The translations under genes were made by a program, and so were the position numbers. From positions 1 through 43,822 of the forward strand of contig UZAE01012388.1 of the NCBI GenBank assembly GCA_900617975.1: DNA of 43,822 bases, in the 5' to 3' direction. The notes beneath the pieces are model-generated. The model did not search any database. It was not told where the DNA came from and worked only from the letters and a program-made list of their open reading frames with translations. Below, in pieces: positions 1 through 10,622 of this stretch (positions within the stretch are counted from its first letter, which is position 1; the number at the start of each line of letters is the position of its first letter). This DNA is from Rodentolepis nana (lineage: Eukaryota; Platyhelminthes; Cestoda; Cyclophyllidea; Hymenolepididae).

Positions 1-80
1 CCGCATAGAATTGAAAGGAGGAATATCGTTTTAAACTTTCCACAAAGTTCATTTCAGCCTCATAAAGTCTGAATCAGGGA

Positions 81-392
81 GTGTGCGATAGACTTACCTC
101 CACGTGGTGCAGCCTGGGCAACGTTTACTCATAAGGCGAAAAAGTCTATTAACCGGCAGTTGACTTCTGGCTTCTAACTACCATCACCCCACTGCATGTC
201 ATATTCGACATCTTTCACAGTACTCACCTTACCTCTTTTCTACCTTCGTCTTTGAAACACTCTTCTGTTCCCTCCCCACCCCCTCTCGACTTTCTTTCAC
301 TTTGATGTTCCTTCCCCTCTGTGAAGCCCGAAGTCAACTAAAGGGGCTAATGATCACCACCAAAACGCCTGCCATTTGATATAAATAAATAT
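81..392 (+). mobile_element. SINE-like retroposon, copy A
   Basis: Full-length copy of a dispersed element of about 310 bp seen repeatedly in this window. It starts at GTGTGCGATAGACTTACC, has a CCACGTGG palindrome near the 5' end, a long pyrimidine-rich middle, and ends in GATATAAATAAATA. No clear target-site duplication is seen for this copy. No transposase or reverse transcriptase is encoded, so it must be mobilised in trans. I see no convincing tRNA A/B boxes, so the parental RNA is unknown. Confidence 0.8.
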
Positions 393-1728
393 TAAAAATT
401 TCCATCTTTTAACGGAAATTAGTATTAAATTATTTGTCAATTAATCATAAAAATTATAGTAGGATTTCAATGGCATTGACTTGGAATGAAAAAGACATTG
501 GACACAATGCGTTCAGCCTGCAGTTCCAACAATGCAAAGAGTTTATACGTCGAAGTACTCGACCTCTCCTGCTATGTGAATAAAGCTCACTAACTCAGAG
601 TGTCATTCTACATTACAAATATATTCCGGTAGAGTATTCTGTTGACCACTTTATTCTATTTAAGTAACGCAATTCCTATAATGCAAAAATTCAATTTTTG
701 TTATTTAAGGTAATTAAGTATATGCTCTAAGTGGAAATATATATATTTTGCTAATTACAAGATTATCAAGACAAATACACCATTGCTACACATTCAACCA
801 CGAAATCATATAGCCCTCTCTACTAAGACTTGCTTATTGGGTCAATTAAAAAACACAAAGGAGAGTATCGATTGAATTCTTACCACCTCCATTGTGTTAA
901 ATCCAAGTATTTCGGCTGATGAAGGAGGCTTGCCTCTGGCATGTGTTACGCGGCCAGCAATTCTGTCAGTATTCTTATCAAAAATCGGACGAAATGTACG
1001 CAGTAGGTAACTGCGGGTAGATTTCTCGTTGCCGTCAAGGTTGCGCTCTTATTGGGCACTTTTGATTTTTTTGCATGTGGCCAATTCGAACAATTTGGTG
1101 TCATAATTTGGTATTATACTAATCATTAATCAAAATTTTAGCTGAGATGAAATTCCACACCCAAGAAGTTCACCGCTAGCGAACTATGCCACTTCGAATT
1201 AAACAGGAAAGCAAGTAGATACAGATTTGCTATATCGTTTGCATGCAACAAGGAATTCACATTTTCCAAGAACCTGAATACGGATATATCGTTGTTCTTA
1301 GCCAGATTTTCACCTAACTTAACTTTTTATCATATTGCATATCTCTTTGTCTTAGAAGTCGTGAGGCAGGTTAGACTATACTTTTAGTAATACACCTTTT
1401 AAACTCAGTAAAACAGTGAGAGTTAGGCCTCAATCCAGCTATTGGTTAAAATCAATGGGAAATTCATTTAAAGGGGATTTGCTGTTAACATCAACGTCTT
1501 TTTAGTGATTTTAGGGATTGTCTCTTTTCAGGAGACAAACAGCTCAAATTTCATTAATACGTTCAAAAAATGGTGCTGAAATAAATGACGCAAGTAACTT
1601 GGGGTTAAAGGAAGTAACGCACCTTCACTTTTGCCCAACAACATGAATTCTCCCGTTTCTTTGAAATGCGTCTCTCCCATAAAAGTGATGTTTTTATGAT
1701 AGTTCTCAACTGGGTCTACGTAAGAACT
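393..1728. other. Non-coding AT-rich stretch, nothing recognised
   Basis: Both strands are broken by frequent stops. I see no exon-like open frame, RNA gene or element boundary here. Confidence 0.5.
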
Positions 1729-1742
1729 AATGATAAGGAATA

Positions 1743-2061
1743 GGGGTGTGCGATAGACTTACCTCCACGTGGTGCACCCCGGCCAAAGTATACTTATACG
1801 CGAAATAGCCTATAAACCGGCAGTTGACTTCTCACTTCAAACTACCATCACCCCACTGTATGTCATATTCGACTTCTATCACAGTGCTCACCTCACCTTT
1901 TTTCTACCTTTGTGTCTGTCTCTTTTACACCTTTGAAACACTCTTCTGTTCCCCCCTCTCGACTTTTGCACTTTGATGTTCCTTCCCCTCTATGAAGCCT
2001 GAAGTCAACTAAAGGGCTAATGATAACCATCAAAACGATTGCCATTTGATATAAATAAATA
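1743..2061 (+). mobile_element. SINE-like retroposon, copy B with perfect TSD
   Basis: Full-length copy of the same family. It is flanked by a perfect 14-bp direct repeat AATGATAAGGAATA at 1729-1742 and 2062-2075. This proves insertion by target-primed reverse transcription or a similar process, and fixes the ends of the element. The right-hand repeat directly follows the (ATAA)n tail. Confidence 0.9.
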
Positions 2062-2075
2062 AATGATAAGGAATA

Positions 2076-3330
2076 AGGCCTGTGTTTTAGCCAATAGGCT
2101 GCTGTTTAATTTTTGGGAAATAGAAAAGAGCCAATGAACAATTTAGAAAATCGATCATTTTAATTATATAATATATGCGAAAATAAAGGCGATGAAGTCC
2201 ATGTTTACGGCGGTCAGAGGTCAATTTCTAATTTTTTCGAATAGTCAGATATGCTACTTCATTTTGGTTGATATGAAATTATAACACGACAGAATTCATT
2301 GATTAATTATTAAAACACTGAAATTTACACCTCTAAGCACTCAAACGACATTTAAGACCTAATTTGGCAGGACATTTCTGATTTCGCGGCTTCATTTCCC
2401 ATTTCTTCTTGATCTTCTCCGCGATACCTCATTTAGATCTGCATAGGTTTTTGCTCAGTAGAAAATTTCTAATCTTAAACATGCCTACGCTTTCAAATTT
2501 GATGAAAATATAATTAATTTGGGCTTTAAATTAGTTTATCCTAGTCAGCATGACGTCAGAACTACTGCTAGACGCCTTCAACAGAAAAAACCGCTTTTGT
2601 GCATGTTCCAATGGCGTCTAATAGACAATCTAAAGAACAGTGCACGATCACGTGATATAGAAAAAGTGTAACTTGGAGGAACCTTTTCCTTCGCGTAAAT
2701 AATAAGTAATATTAATGAGTCGGGAAATAAAAGTCATTTTTAACTTTATTGTAAAGTAACTTCGCTTGAACTAACGTCTGCTACCTTCTTCCACCAAGGG
2801 TCTGAAAAGCGGCGACTTTAACAACTTGCGCATTTACCAAGTTACCGTTCTATTTCGATTTTAAATTTCTGAGATTAAACTAACAGAAATATGTTATGGC
2901 TTAGTGATGAGGGGGACCTTGGTTCTTTCCAAAAGGAAATTATACGTGAAAGTAGGCAGCCTACGATTATGCTGTCGACGTGCGATCTGTTTAATCGAAC
3001 AAGATTGCAAAGTTGCGTGCATGCATAAGCAAAGTTAAAATAATAATCGGACATTTGATTTTTGAATATTGATGAAGTCTACTGAAATATAAAAAAGTGA
3101 AATCTTGTGGGGAGTAGGGGATGTAGAACGTACGGCACTACCAAGGCTGACTGAGGAGACTTCGAGTGCGTTTGAACATTCTCCAAAATGTCATCTTTCT
3201 ACTGATCGGACATCGCGTATGTGCGTACAGGCCTCCCAGCCAATCTTTCTTCTTTTCAGTGAAAATACTCCACACCTGATCCCCTATTTCACCCAATTTT
3301 GGCGCAGCCTTGACAAATTCGGGAAAATTT
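2076..3330. other. Non-coding stretch, nothing recognised
   Basis: AT-rich spacer between SINE copies B and C. A short open frame at 3105-3344 runs into the SINE and has no splice or protein-family support. Confidence 0.45.
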
Positions 3331-3342
3331 ATATTGAGAACT

Positions 3343-3655
3343 AGGAGTGAACAACAGGCTTACCTCCACATGGTGCACCCTGGGTAACGCATACTCATGA
3401 ACCAAAAAAGTCTATAAACCAGCAGTTGACTTCAGAATACCATGATCCCACTGTATGCCATGTTCGACCACTTCCACAATGCCCACCTTATCATACGCTC
3501 TACCTTTGTGTCTATCTCCTTTACATCTGTGAACCATTCTTCTGTTCCTCCTCTCCACTTTTTGTATGATATTTCTCCCCTACTGTGAAACCCGAGGTCA
3601 ACTGAAGAGCTAATGATAAACATCATAAAGGGTGTTATTTGATATAAATAAATAA
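3343..3655 (+). mobile_element. SINE-like retroposon, copy C with perfect TSD
   Basis: Copy with a more diverged 5' end (GTGAACAACAGGCTTACC), flanked by a perfect 12-bp direct repeat ATATTGAGAACT at 3331-3342 and 3656-3667. It retains the internal inverted arms and the ATAA tail. Confidence 0.9.
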
Positions 3656-3667
3656 ATATTGAGAACT

Positions 3668-5970
3668 CTTCTCGAGTCTTATCGTAATTTTCTGAAATAA
3701 GGTGGACTTCTGTGAGAACTCGTGATATTTAGTGAATGCCTTGCTCATAACAAGTAGTAAAGACGCTTTATGATTTCTCTGGAAATACATATTTCATACG
3801 AATTTTCTTCAATCGTTCACTATTCCATCTGAATTCAGAAATTCAGGTATATAATTGAAAATTTGAATTTGTGTTCACCTTTTAAAAAATGCGCTGTTGA
3901 TGGAAACGTAACTTAAACATTTCGGCCAAACATTTAACTGTCTTCACTTGGGAATCATTCAAAAATTGACCGATATTTCAAATCACTTAGAAAAGGTGGA
4001 AAGTACATTTTAAAGGCAAATGATATGTAGTACTTTGATGAGGGCCTGATATTACAGAAGGCCAATAGTAAGAAGAGCTGATCACTGCTAGAAGTGCAAG
4101 TAGCGTTGGTTGGGGAAATAGAACTCGATTTTTTCTCAACCTGGGTCCAAACGAAAAAAAAATATGGAAATATTCATGTGTAAGACACATTTCTTTTCAT
4201 TTTACAAGGAGCACTTACGGAATGGTAGAAATGAAGCTTCATTCTGCATATGCCAAAGCTATCAATTTTCTTCAGTAAATGTGTCTCTCTCAGATCATCT
4301 CCAAAGATTGAAAAACCAAAATTGTCATGAAGAAAAATGGAAAATGTGAAGGAACCCTATTTCACATATCAACTGACAGACTGACGGTTCTGGAAGTCAA
4401 CGTGGAGATAAACCTGTCAGTGGATACGTTCAACAACCTTCATGCTCTTGTGGTGACCTGTGTGATTTGAATGAACATTTCTTTGTTCCATCTTTCAATT
4501 TACTTCGAACTCAGATTTTGCTGAACTAACTTTTGGTACAATAAATAAAAGTGATTATTCGATCTAAACCTCGAGATGCTGATCATTTCTTTCCATCTCT
4601 TCCACGATATTGACCCTAAATCCGCACTCTTTAACAAATTATTTGCAAACTTTACTAGTTGGGAAGGCGTTTTCTTTCAAAATTGCAAGAACTCAGCAAA
4701 AGGGGGCTCATTCAAGTTGAAATATTGTAAAAATTATCACAATCAGTTGTCATATTGAAGGTGTAAGGCACGAAATCAAAAGACAGTCAAAAGTGTCATT
4801 GAAATATATGTTTTCAATTGAAAAAGTATGGAATAAATTATTTGACACTATTGTTTAGAATATTATAATAATTTGATTGCAAGTTATCGCAGCACATTTC
4901 ATTTGTAGGCCTTTTTTCCTCGTATAACACAATCGCACTTTTTATGTGTGTAACTTAAAACTTATTAGTATTATTATTATATTATCATTATATTAAATAT
5001 TATATTATTTTTATTAGCCTAAAACTAGAATTTGACTTTTCCGACACAGCCGCTGATTCAGTTCCCACCTGCCTTGGACCTTATTTATCGCGCCTGCTTA
5101 AGCAAGCAGTAGGTGTGACAAGGGCGTAATCAGAAGTCCATTATTCATCCAACAGAAGGTGGTGGTGGATTAAAGAGGTAGACGATGGAACCCGGCGGAA
5201 TTGCACCCCGTCTAGCCTTTGTTTGGAAAAGGTTAAAATCGACCTTCATTATTATTACGACACCGTCACTATTGGCGTGCATTCCGGAAAAGAAACGACA
5301 AACACCTGCTGACGTGGGCTCTTGCTGTGAAGCTGTTCTGCTTTATTCCTACTCAACGTTACAAATGTTTTCATGTTTATTCATTACCTAGAAATCTCCT
5401 GCTGGCGTAAAACTGTTAAAGAAGACGAGAAGGGAGAGGAAATGGACGTACTCCGAAAGACTTCAATTTTGCCTTACCCCGATGGCACGCTGGTCATCGT
5501 ACTCGAAAATGCCCAAAGTTCATAGGTTAGGAGATCGATTCACGTCGGCACACCCCTGGTGGCCAACTCCTCTAGCTAGCTCTGACCAAACAGACGGGCG
5601 ACTGTCCCACGCAAGTGACTCCAAAATTCTTTTCATCTACACAATTTAGGTGGCTATTAATGTTAGTTCCATTACTTATTATACCTTATTTGCTGTAGAA
5701 ATATTCGAGGTGTCAAAATCTTCGAGGAGGTTTATGTACTCAAAAGAAGAAGAAGAAAGCGCTTGCGTTAAACTGAATGAATGGTCAATGCCAACTGTTT
5801 AGTGCTACACTTGGAGGTTGATCTAACAGATTCTGAAAAATTTATCAAATCATTTTTAATCATTACAAGGTAAAGTCAATAAGGACATTTATTAAACTGG
5901 CACCAACTTAAACGAGGCCTAGTTAAAAAAGGTTCTCTGATGAATACCATCGTTTACTTGTATAGCAACG
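3668..5970. other. Gene-poor stretch with possible unclassified repeat end
   Basis: No supported gene. Around 5440-5760 the base composition is richer, and a stretch ends in a short (GAA)n-type run near 5745-5758. This resembles the 3' end of an unclassified interspersed repeat, but no second copy is seen in this window, so I leave it unnamed. Confidence 0.35.
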
Positions 5971-6303
5971 GGATGTGCGATAGTCTTACAATATGGTACG
6001 TATACTCATATGGCAAAAAAGTCTATTAACCGGCAGTTGACTTCTACCTTCAAACTACCATCACCCCACTGTAAGTCATATTCGACCCCTTTCACAGTAC
6101 TCATCTTACCTTTGCTCTGTCCGCCTCTTTTACATCTGTGAATCGTTATTCTGTCCCCAGCCTCAACTTCTTGCCAATTTGGTGTTCCTCCTCCTCTCTG
6201 TGAAGCCCAAAGTCAGCTAAAGGGTCTCCTCTCTGTGAAGCCCAAAGTCAGCTAAAGGGCTAATGGTAACTATCACAACGCTTACCATTTGAAAAAAATA
6301 AAT
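5971..6303 (+). mobile_element. SINE-like retroposon, copy D with internal rearrangements
   Basis: Copy of the dispersed element. It has lost roughly 25 bp containing the CCACGTGG palindrome near the 5' end. It carries a 35-bp tandem duplication near the 3' end, each unit beginning CTCCTCTCTGTGAAGCCC, at about 6191-6225 and 6226-6260. The A-rich 3' end is still present. Confidence 0.8.
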
Positions 6304-6335
6304 GAAAATTTTATATTAACTGATCACATTCGATT

Positions 6336-6390
6336 TTCTACGTAGACTCCATTGTTGTCCATACACTTTCGTAATCTATATTTCTTCTCG
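6336..6390 (-). pseudogene. Mariner transposase C-terminal remnant
   Basis: Read on the minus strand, this encodes RLRKCMDNNGVYVENRM followed by a stop. It matches the typical mariner C-terminus (RW.KCI...G.YVE and stop). It is diverged from the other mariner copy in the window, so it represents a second, older insertion. It abuts the left end of the inverted duplication beginning near 6391. Confidence 0.6.
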
Positions 6391-6585
6391 CAGAAGTGCA
6401 AAGCGAGTGGGTGAGAGGCCTCGTGAAGAGTTCGATGGGAGTTTGGTGAGTGGGAGAAGGCGATGGCAAGAAGAGGAGGATGAGGAAATGATGGAGGAAG
6501 ATGAGGATGATGCCAACATGGATGCGGAAGGAGAAGTGGATGAGGAAGAGTTGGAGGATGACCATGAGGAGTACCTCAATTCTTG
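6391..6585 (+). pseudogene. Orphan duplicated exon of calcium-channel beta subunit
   Basis: The frame reads [15 protein letters not shown] and then a Glu/Asp-rich run to LNS, as in the parental exon on the minus strand at 24525-25044. The frame is intact. It is preceded by a fortuitous TTCTCGCAG acceptor-like site at 6385-6393 and followed by the conserved donor TTGTGAGT. No guanylate-kinase-like sequence accompanies it, so it is most likely non-functional, but it could be spliced as an exon in a chimeric transcript. Confidence 0.7.
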
Positions 6586-6990
6586 TGAGTTTCGGTAGAC
6601 TACAACGTTAAGTGCTTCTTGACTTGTAGATGGTTGAATGCCAAAGCTATTGATTAAAGCTGAGTAGCACTTTTCAATGTCCTTTTTAATGCACTGCTTC
6701 AGAGAGGGCAAATCTAATTTAACCTCGAGGAGTTCCATGGCCATCAATATTTTTCCATCAATCTCCAGGACTCATTAAGAGATTAGTTTGACTGATGAAA
6801 TTATCATTATTCAAAAAGGCGATCTCCCTCAACATTCCTGAAATCGTTTACGATTTAATGGAAAAGGCTAAAAATCGCCCACTTGTGGATTTAATAACCG
6901 ACAAGTATTTCACCATTAAGTATGAAGTATTTAAATGCATAAACCGGTTAGGATACTTTTATAAGTACCGGTGTGTTGGGGGGGGGGGGA

Positions 6991-6991
6991 N
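6991..6991. other. Assembly ambiguity (N after poly-G)
   Basis: A run of G ends in an N exactly where the duplicate lacks about 130-140 bp of parental intron. The deletion may therefore be a collapsed or mis-closed assembly gap. Confidence 0.7.
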
Positions 6992-7299
6992 GTTGCCTAA
7001 TTATCCGACTGATACCATTTGAGAAGTCAGTGGGATCCATTGTGCAATCATTTCGGCTTCCTCCATGAAGTTGTTCAGCAACTAACTTGAACAGTTATGG
7101 CCTTCAAATTTTATCGTAGCCTGCATTCTCTTCTTGAATACAAAACAAAAACAAGAAAAATGCACTTGTTATTGTCTGTTGTTTGGAGTGTGCTCTATCC
7201 ACTTGAACTCACTGAAGTCGTCTTTTCCTTCATGTCCCCCCCCTTACCCCCTCCCACCTCTTAAGTGTGTACAACTCAACGACACCTATTTCTTACATA

Positions 7300-7753
7300 T
7301 ACCAGGGTGAGTCAAAAGGTTCTCAAACAAGTTCCATGATTCACTTATTTAACAAGTGATTCCATCCAATTTTCTATATACACTCCATCGTTGTCTACTT
7401 GCGATTTCCCTCATGAAGGAATTTTGGTGCCGTCTTTGCCATCTAAAGACGTAGATCGGGTGACTTCCAGGTGTTCTTTCTGTGTTGGAAGCAAAAATAG
7501 TCTGAGGGAACTAGGTCTGGACAACAAGGAGGATGTGAAAGTGTTTCACTCCAAAATTCATACAACAGGACTCTGACAGCTCCTGAATAACGTGCAAAGG
7601 CATTGTCATGATGAAGCAAAGTTTGACTGTGCAGTTTTCAGCTCTGTTTTTTGGCGAGAGCTGCCTTTGTCTTCCTCCAAACGTCTTCGTAATAACCTTT
7701 GGTGACCTTTTTCTGTCCTTCTAGAAAGTTTGGCAATACGTGTCTTCCCTTTT
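7300..7753 (-). pseudogene. Mariner remnant, inverted duplicate copy
   Basis: Minus-strand copy of the mariner remnant at 23062-23674. It starts with the terminal inverted-repeat-like TACCAGGGTGAGTCAAAAGG at 7300-7319 and runs back to the transposase middle ([13 protein letters not shown]). Stops and frameshifts make it inactive. It was copied as part of the larger inverted duplication, not by an independent insertion. Confidence 0.8.
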
Positions 7754-7800
7754 GAATCACTCTTCTGTTCCCCCCCCCCTCGACTTTTTCCCACTTTCAT
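7753..7800 (+). repeat. SINE-like fragment at duplication breakpoint
   Basis: TGAATCACTCTTCTGTTC followed by a C-run and CGACTTTTT is the pyrimidine-rich middle of the dispersed SINE. It begins exactly where homology to the parental mariner ends. The 8 bases TGAATCAC belong to both. Confidence 0.75.
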
Positions 7801-8816
7801 GTTTCTGTGGCAGGTTTTCCTGTGTCTGGAAACACTCCCAGAACTAGCTAAGCTACCGCAAAACTATAGGGGAAACAGACGTAATTACACGGAACACGCT
7901 TATTTTGGTTGTCTGTGAGTGGGCGTAAGGACACGGAGTTTAGTCATTATATTAATAAGGCGGATTTGGTAAACCAAGCGAGGACTGATGATTGGCGGTT
8001 ATCTCACAACCACATTTACTCCCTACACAAAGTTTCATGGCCGCAACTGCCTCTACCGCGGAGACGTTTGTGCCCCACCAACTTACCCCTTGTTCTATAT
8101 GATTCCGAAACATCGTGTTTGGGAGAATTGGGGTACAAAGTCCCAGTTCGTTCTAACACTCTTCCCAACTTCCATCACCTGATTTTCGCACCTCCTTTTC
8201 CTCACTCCCTTGAGCTTCCCCCCCCCCATAGCCCCCCACCCCCGCCCCCTTCACCAAAAAATGCTCAATTTCAAAGGGTCTGTTGGCCGATCTGAAAGCT
8301 GTGGTTGCCTGTTGTGGCCTTTGGCTGTTAGCTATTACTTAAAAAATTCGATTCGAACAAGGCGATGCATAGCGGTTCACGCATCGGTTGACGAAAGTCG
8401 ATTTTATGGTGTCAGCACTCTCGATGATAAGAAGAGCCAATGAGATCCTAGGAACTAATTAGCCCATTTCCGCTTAAAGTGAAATATTACTTAAATTTGC
8501 GTGAAATTTTTAACCTAAGGCAAGCATTTTAATTGCACTTAACCGTTTGTACTTTCCAAATTCAATTTAAGCCAAATTCACTGAGGTGATGTCATTTATT
8601 TAAGGACGACTTTTAAGCATCATAGTTTTGACGTGTACGTAGAAGCAATCAGATCTATGGTTGAAGTCATTCTATTGTGGCAAGAAATGCGGTGTTAATA
8701 ACAAGAATTTTGATCCATGTGAGGTTTATGTGGAGTGCTCAACGTTGACATGGCTGATTAAATGAATCTCAAGAGCGCCAGAACAGTTCGGAAGGCGCGC
8801 AGTTCCTATTGCTGGT

Positions 8817-8855
<39 letters not shown>

Positions 8856-8955
8856 NGGGAGTAGGTGCGGTGTGAGCACAGGGATCTCTCAGCCAATCAG
8901 AAATCAATAGCAGCTGTAACTTAGACCAGTTCAAGTCGTACTTACTCGCTAAGTT
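7801..8955. other. Gene-poor stretch with long poly-G
   Basis: No supported gene. It contains a poly-G run of about 40 bases at 8816-8855, followed by N at 8856, which is a likely gap-filling or sequencing artefact. An open frame at 7909-8295 ends in low-complexity proline codons and has no splice or family support. Confidence 0.45.
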
Positions 8956-9285
8956 TTGAGTAGTAAACATTGCTCACGCCATACGCACCTTGTTCTCGTT
9001 ATTGGCTGGGGTAGCATATTGATTTCTGGGAGAAATTTTATGCCTGAGAATTTTGGGTTTACTCATGACCTAGTTACGCCAGTAAACGTCCTTATTCATT
9101 CAATCTATAAGTTACCAGATTGCAATGTCGACTTATCGAAAGATACAACAAAAAAGGACATAAGAAGACTTACCTTGGACGCATTCGACAGCTATTTCAT
9201 TCGTAATGAAGATACGAAAGAAATTGTGAATCCTTTGATGGTCATGTTATTTGGACTTGACAAAGCTCTAATTTCGAGAAACTAG
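8956..9285 (+). CDS. Unrecognised open frame, 109 codons
   Basis: A continuous frame longer than expected by chance for this composition. The second half is charged and helix-like (DLSKDTTKKDIRRLTLDA) and it ends in a stop at 9283-9285. The first codon shown is not necessarily an ATG, so it could be a terminal exon or a repeat-derived fragment. I do not recognise the family, and no neighbouring exon joins it convincingly. Confidence 0.2.
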   Translation: MSSKHCSRHTHLVLVIGWGSILISGRNFMPENFGFTHDLVTPVNVLIHSIYKLPDCNVDLSKDTTKKDIRRLTLDAFDSYFIRNEDTKEIVNPLMVMLFGLDKALISRN

Positions 9286-10220
9286 TGAAATTAATCTTTG
9301 CCGGATCTTGGCCTGAATGGGTGGTGGTCAAGACGTCAATTTTTAATTAAAAGAAAAGATCTCTCGTTAAAATCCACATCTTAATTTAAGAGTAAAGTGT
9401 AATTTTCGATTTTTATAAGTTCAAATTGAATCACTTAAACAAATTTTCAACTTGTGACAAAGAAGTCGAATTCGCATTGAAAACAAAGGATAACAAGAAG
9501 AGCTTGACCTATCCAGAGGACAAAAACGTTCCTAAAACCCCGAATTTTGAAGATAAAAGCTGACTACCTACGACAACTAGGAACTATATTAAACTAGGTT
9601 TTCGCAAAAACAAACTCCCTGCCTTGCCCACGAATTACAGCAACATTAATTTCATGCATTCGCTATCAAAACTGAGAATGACAACAGAATGGCCTAGAAG
9701 TACTCAGAACTGGACAATAGACTCCCCGAAAACAGCAAGGATGACGTTAAAATGCATTTTCTAGAACAGAAGGTAAAAGCAGTAGGCAAACTACAGCATT
9801 AGATACGAATTTCGGGGCCCCAACCACGCGTGAAGCGTACGATAGTAATTGCGAAACCGAGTTAACAATGCGTCATTAATTCCTCATTTCAATAATGACA
9901 AATAAAATTATATCATCCAGAATATCGCAAAAAACTAGTCATACATGAATAGAAAGGTGAAAACAAAAGAAACTAATTTTAAACGTTATTATACGGAGTT
10001 TGCATGAAATAAAACAACAAGTCGTTGAGAGGACAGTAGGATACTTGACATTTCGACAAACTTTATGCTTCATAGCATTGGAAACAGGAAAGCTACGTAA
10101 ATACCACATGAAAGAGATATTAACCCGACAGTTCGAACAAAAATAAGCACATATATAGAATATAATATGAAAAGCAATAAGCTACTTATATTTACAAGTA
10201 CAATATATACATAGAGGGAA
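9286..10220. other. Spacer and 3' flank of minus-strand gene
   Basis: AT-rich, no open frame of note. Its right part should hold the 3' UTR of the minus-strand gene ending at 10221. Confidence 0.4.
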
Positions 10221-10385
10221 TCACTTATTCATACTCTCGAGTTCTTTAAGCAGGTAGTTGATACGCTCCTTCAAGATCGGTTGACCTTTCTTGTTCATTT
10301 TACTCCAAGCCTTATTTCGCTGTTTACGTTTCATATCCCTTTCCTGGCGCTTCGATTCAATCAACTTGCGCTTTTCTGCTTTACT
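10221..10385 (-). CDS. FYV7-like gene, exon 3
   Basis: Acceptor TTTCAG|AGTAAA. It encodes a Lys/Arg/Glu-rich helix and the conserved KKGQP motif, then TGA at 10223-10221. Confidence 0.65.
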   Translation of the reverse strand, partial: SKAEKRKLIESKRQERDMKRKQRNKAWSKMNKKGQPILKERINYLLKELESMNK

Positions 10386-10622
10386 CTGAAATGAATTTGA
10401 TTACGGAAAAAAATTTCAATTACCTGTTCGATTTCCTTCTGCCTTTCCAATAACTTATGAAAACGCTGCTTCTTATCATGGACCTGGTTACGGCTTTTAT
10501 TACTTTCAATCCTAATACTGAATATTAATCAAAGTAAGTAAATATAGAATTTACTAATCCTTCTTCATCTTTAAATTACGATTTTTGGATACAACGTGAT
10601 TACGTTTCTGTGAAGAATCCAT
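10221..10622 (-). CDS. FYV7/CCDC59-like rRNA-processing protein, 3 exons
   Basis: Joining exons 10622-10555, 10517-10424 and 10385-10221 gives an uninterrupted 107-residue protein starting MDSSQKRNHV and ending LESMNK. Both introns (37 and 38 nt) are GT-AG and keep frame, and such very short introns are known in flatworms. The protein is highly basic. Its C-terminus has a KMNKKGQPILKERINYLLKE segment. From memory, a KxxKGQPxx...LL motif is typical of the FYV7/CCDC59 family of nucleolar proteins needed for small-subunit rRNA processing. It is shorter than the yeast and human members, which differ mainly in their N-terminal parts. Family assignment is probable rather than certain. Confidence 0.6.
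10424..10517 (-). CDS. FYV7-like gene, exon 2
   Basis: Acceptor TTCAG|TATTAGG. The alternative AG six bases further would create a stop codon across the junction, so this acceptor decides the frame. It encodes IRIESNKSRNQVHDKK onward; donor CAG|GTAATT. Confidence 0.6.
10555..10622 (-). CDS. FYV7-like gene, exon 1
   Basis: Contains the ATG (10622-10620) and 22 codons. The donor is GGATTA|GTAAAT, phase 2. Reading through would hit TAG at once, so splicing is required. Confidence 0.6.

Larger units (their letters stand above)
6391..7760 (+). repeat. Inverted duplicate of calcium-channel beta exon 10 end plus intron
   Basis: This block is a near-identical inverted copy of about 23209-24728. It includes the acidic 3' half of the beta-subunit exon (ERPREEFDG onward), that exon's TGTGAGT donor, and the following intron with mariner remnants. 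Differences are few (for example Asp versus Glu in the acidic run). It is shorter by about 130-140 bp at the N (6991), where the parent carries extra intron sequence (about 23985-24120). Confidence 0.9.

Noticed and set aside
5520..5560. tRNA-like GGTTAGGAGATCGATTCACG
   Set aside because: B-box-like only; no cloverleaf with a plausible anticodon arm could be drawn.
6376..6747. Serine-rich 123-codon minus-strand frame
   Set aside because: It is the antisense of the Glu/Asp-rich duplicated exon; GAG/GAT codons read backwards give Ser. The same holds for the plus-strand frame at 24398-24955.
7909..8295. 128-codon plus-strand frame
   Set aside because: No initiation or splice support; it ends in C-run-derived prolines and is not family-like.
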